The notes beneath the pieces are model-generated. The model saw only the letters and a program-made list of their open reading frames with translations. It had not been told where the DNA came from and searched no databases. A DNA stretch of 64,000 bases from assembly GCF_036346615.1 (NCBI RefSeq), contig NZ_CP107836.1:4092001-4156000 (forward strand). The letters run 5' to 3'. Of this stretch, positions 62,572-64,000 are shown in pieces; position 1 is the first letter of the stretch; each line of letters opens with the position of its first letter. Both the position numbers and the translations under genes were made by a program. Source of the stretch: Streptomyces sp. NBC_00523. GTDB taxonomy: Bacteria > Actinomycetota > Actinomycetes > Streptomycetales > Streptomycetaceae.

Positions 62572-64000
62572 CGGAGCCCGCGCCCCTCGCAGCCGAGCCC
62601 CCCGCGCCCCTCCGGATAGGCAACGCCTCCGGCTTCTACGGCGACCGCTTCGACGCCCTGCGCGAGATGCTGACCGGCGGCCCGCTCGACGTCCTCACCG
62701 GGGACTATCTCGCCGAGCTGACGATGCTCATCCTCGGCCGCAGCCGCCTCAAGGACCCGGCGCGCGGCTACGCCTCCACGTTCCTGCGGCAGTTGGAGGA
62801 CGGCCTCGGGCTGGCCCGCGAGCGCGGGGTGCGGATCGTCGCCAACGCGGGCGGCCTCAACCCGGCCGGGCTCGCCGACGCGATCCGGGAGCTGGCCGAA
62901 AAGGTCGGCGTGCCGGTGCGCGTCGCGCATGTGGAGGGCGACAACATCCCCGTACCGGAGGGCTTCCTCACGGCCAACGCGTACCTTGGTGGGGCAGGCA
63001 TCGCGGCTTGCCTGCGGGCCGGTGCCGAGGTCGTCGTCACCGGCCGGGTGACGGACGCCGCCCTCGTCACCGGCCCAGCCGCCGCCCACTTCGGCTGGGG
63101 TCCCGAGGACCACGACGCACTCGCCGGGGCCGTCGTCGCCGGGCACGTCCTGGAGTGCGGTACGCAGGCCACGGGCGGCAACTACGCCTTCTTCCGCGAC
63201 CACGACATCCGCCGCCCCGGCTTCCCGGTCGCGGAGATCCACGCGGACGGCAGCTCCGTCATCACCAAGCACCACGGCACCGGGGGCGTCGTGGACCTCG
63301 GCACGGTCACCGCGCAGCTCCTCTACGAGACCGGCGGCGCCCGGTACGCGGGCCCCGACGTCACCGCGCGCCTCGACACCGTACGGCTGACGCAGGAAGG
63401 GCCGGACCGGGTCGCGGTCTCCGGCGTACGCGGGGAGGCCCCGCCGCCCACGCTCAAGGCCGGGCTGACCCGGCTCGGCGGCTGGCGCAACGAGGTCGTC
63501 TTCGTGCTCACCGGTCTCGACATCGAGGCCAAGGCGGCGCTCGTCCAGGGCCAGTTCGCGGACGCCTTCGCGCGCGCCGGACGGGAGCCCGGGGAAGTCC
63601 GCTGGGAGCTGGCCCGTACGGACAGACCCGACGCCGCCACCGAGGAGACCGCGAGCGCCCTGCTCAGGCTGGTCGTCCGGGACCCCGAACAGGAGCCCGT
63701 GGGGCGGGCGTTGTCCGGCGCGGCGATCGAGCTGGCCCTGGGCAGCTACCCCGGCTTCCATGTCACCGCCCCGCCCGGGAAGGGCGCGCCGTACGGGGTG
63801 TTCGAGGCGCGGTACGTACCGGCGGAGGACGTGGAGCACGTGGCCGTACTGCCGGACGGGACGCGCCACTTCGTCAAAGCACCTGCGCGGACACAGCCGC
63901 TGCGGGACGTCGAACAGCCTGATCTGCCACTGCCGTTGGAGGCCGGGCCCACGCGCCGTGCCCCCCTCGGCCGCGTCGCCGGGGCCCGCAGCGGGGACAA
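62568..64000 (+). CDS. AtuA-like acyclic terpene utilisation family protein (partial)
   Basis: An open frame from ATG 62568 to the right edge (477 codons, no stop) matching the AtuA/DUF1446 family: IGNASGFYGDRFDALREML, LTGDYLAELTMLILGR, ANAGGLNPAGLADAIREL, CGTQATGGNYAFF. Members act with a geranyl-/acyl-CoA carboxylase. The N-terminal ~15 residues are an unconserved tail. It starts in the stop codon of the TIGR03084 gene. The C-terminus is cut off by the window. Confidence 0.85.
   Translation, partial: MTEPAPLAAEPPAPLRIGNASGFYGDRFDALREMLTGGPLDVLTGDYLAELTMLILGRSRLKDPARGYASTFLRQLEDGLGLARERGVRIVANAGGLNPAGLADAIRELAEKVGVPVRVAHVEGDNIPVPEGFLTANAYLGGAGIAACLRAGAEVVVTGRVTDAALVTGPAAAHFGWGPEDHDALAGAVVAGHVLECGTQATGGNYAFFRDHDIRRPGFPVAEIHADGSSVITKHHGTGGVVDLGTVTAQLLYETGGARYAGPDVTARLDTVRLTQEGPDRVAVSGVRGEAPPPTLKAGLTRLGGWRNEVVFVLTGLDIEAKAALVQGQFADAFARAGREPGEVRWELARTDRPDAATEETASALLRLVVRDPEQEPVGRALSGAAIELALGSYPGFHVTAPPGKGAPYGVFEARYVPAEDVEHVAVLPDGTRHFVKAPARTQPLRDVEQPDLPLPLEAGPTRRAPLGRVAGARSGD

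Overview
The window reads as a chromosomal segment of a Streptomyces-type actinomycete. GC content is very high and codon third positions are almost all G or C. GTG and TTG starts are frequent, and genes often overlap at ATGA/GTGA junctions. Family markers agree: futalosine-pathway menaquinone genes, a conservon with paired P450s, DUF397/XRE pairs, an LAXTG cell-wall anchor, an F420-type oxidoreductase fold and TTA codons in two accessory genes. No rRNA, tRNA, CRISPR array or intact insertion sequence was seen. Function statements rest on motif recognition by eye; no database search was run.

Layout. 1-6.5 kb (minus strand): a contact or type VII-like toxin cluster. It holds a small WXG100-like protein (DUF6507), a 726-residue polymorphic toxin whose C-terminal tip resembles a PD-(D/E)XK nuclease, two related small proteins that may be immunity proteins, a DUF6177 protein and a family 2 glycosyltransferase. 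6.5-12.4 kb: a small membrane protein, a cold-shock protein, an orphan LuxR-type HTH protein and a 1,346-residue secreted SGNH hydrolase with propeller-like, lytic-transglycosylase-like and golvesin-like regions. 12.4-17.7 kb: a housekeeping block with mqnD and mqnB, a DUF2771 lipoprotein, an MFS transporter and DUF3027. 17.8-22.3 kb: a large inverted repeat, a sacsin/Hsp90-type ATPase and a secreted protein. 22.3-29.1 kb: a CtpE-like P-type ATPase, a DUF2530 protein, an NCS2 purine permease behind a structured leader, a CopG-type protein, and a MarR regulator with an MFS exporter.

29-40.6 kb: aldo/keto reductases, proline iminopeptidase, a cupin, an esterase, a sortase-anchored choice-of-anchor-A protein, a four-gene operon (SRPBCC-like, DUF4166, TetR, EEP-family) led by a promoter with two identical-arm palindromes, glyoxalase-fold proteins, and a divergent regulator/reductase pair. 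40.6-49.3 kb is accessory in character. It contains two gene remnants, a chloramphenicol acetyltransferase, a CMD-family gene behind a MerR-type 19-bp-spacer promoter, TTA-containing genes, a DUF397/XRE pair, a third remnant, regulators and a YefM-YoeB toxin-antitoxin module. 49.3-53.2 kb: SGNH hydrolase, a surface or secreted propeller protein, a PPOX-fold protein, GNAT and serC.

53.3-58.7 kb (minus strand): a complete conservon (CvnA kinase-like, CvnB roadblock, CvnC DUF742, CvnD GTPase) followed by two P450s. The first lacks the otherwise near-universal ExxR motif, as in the CYP157 family; the second looks like CYP154. 58.8-64 kb: an EamA exporter, an NTF2-fold protein divergent from an XRE regulator, a DinB protein, and a TIGR03084/AtuA operon that runs off the right edge.
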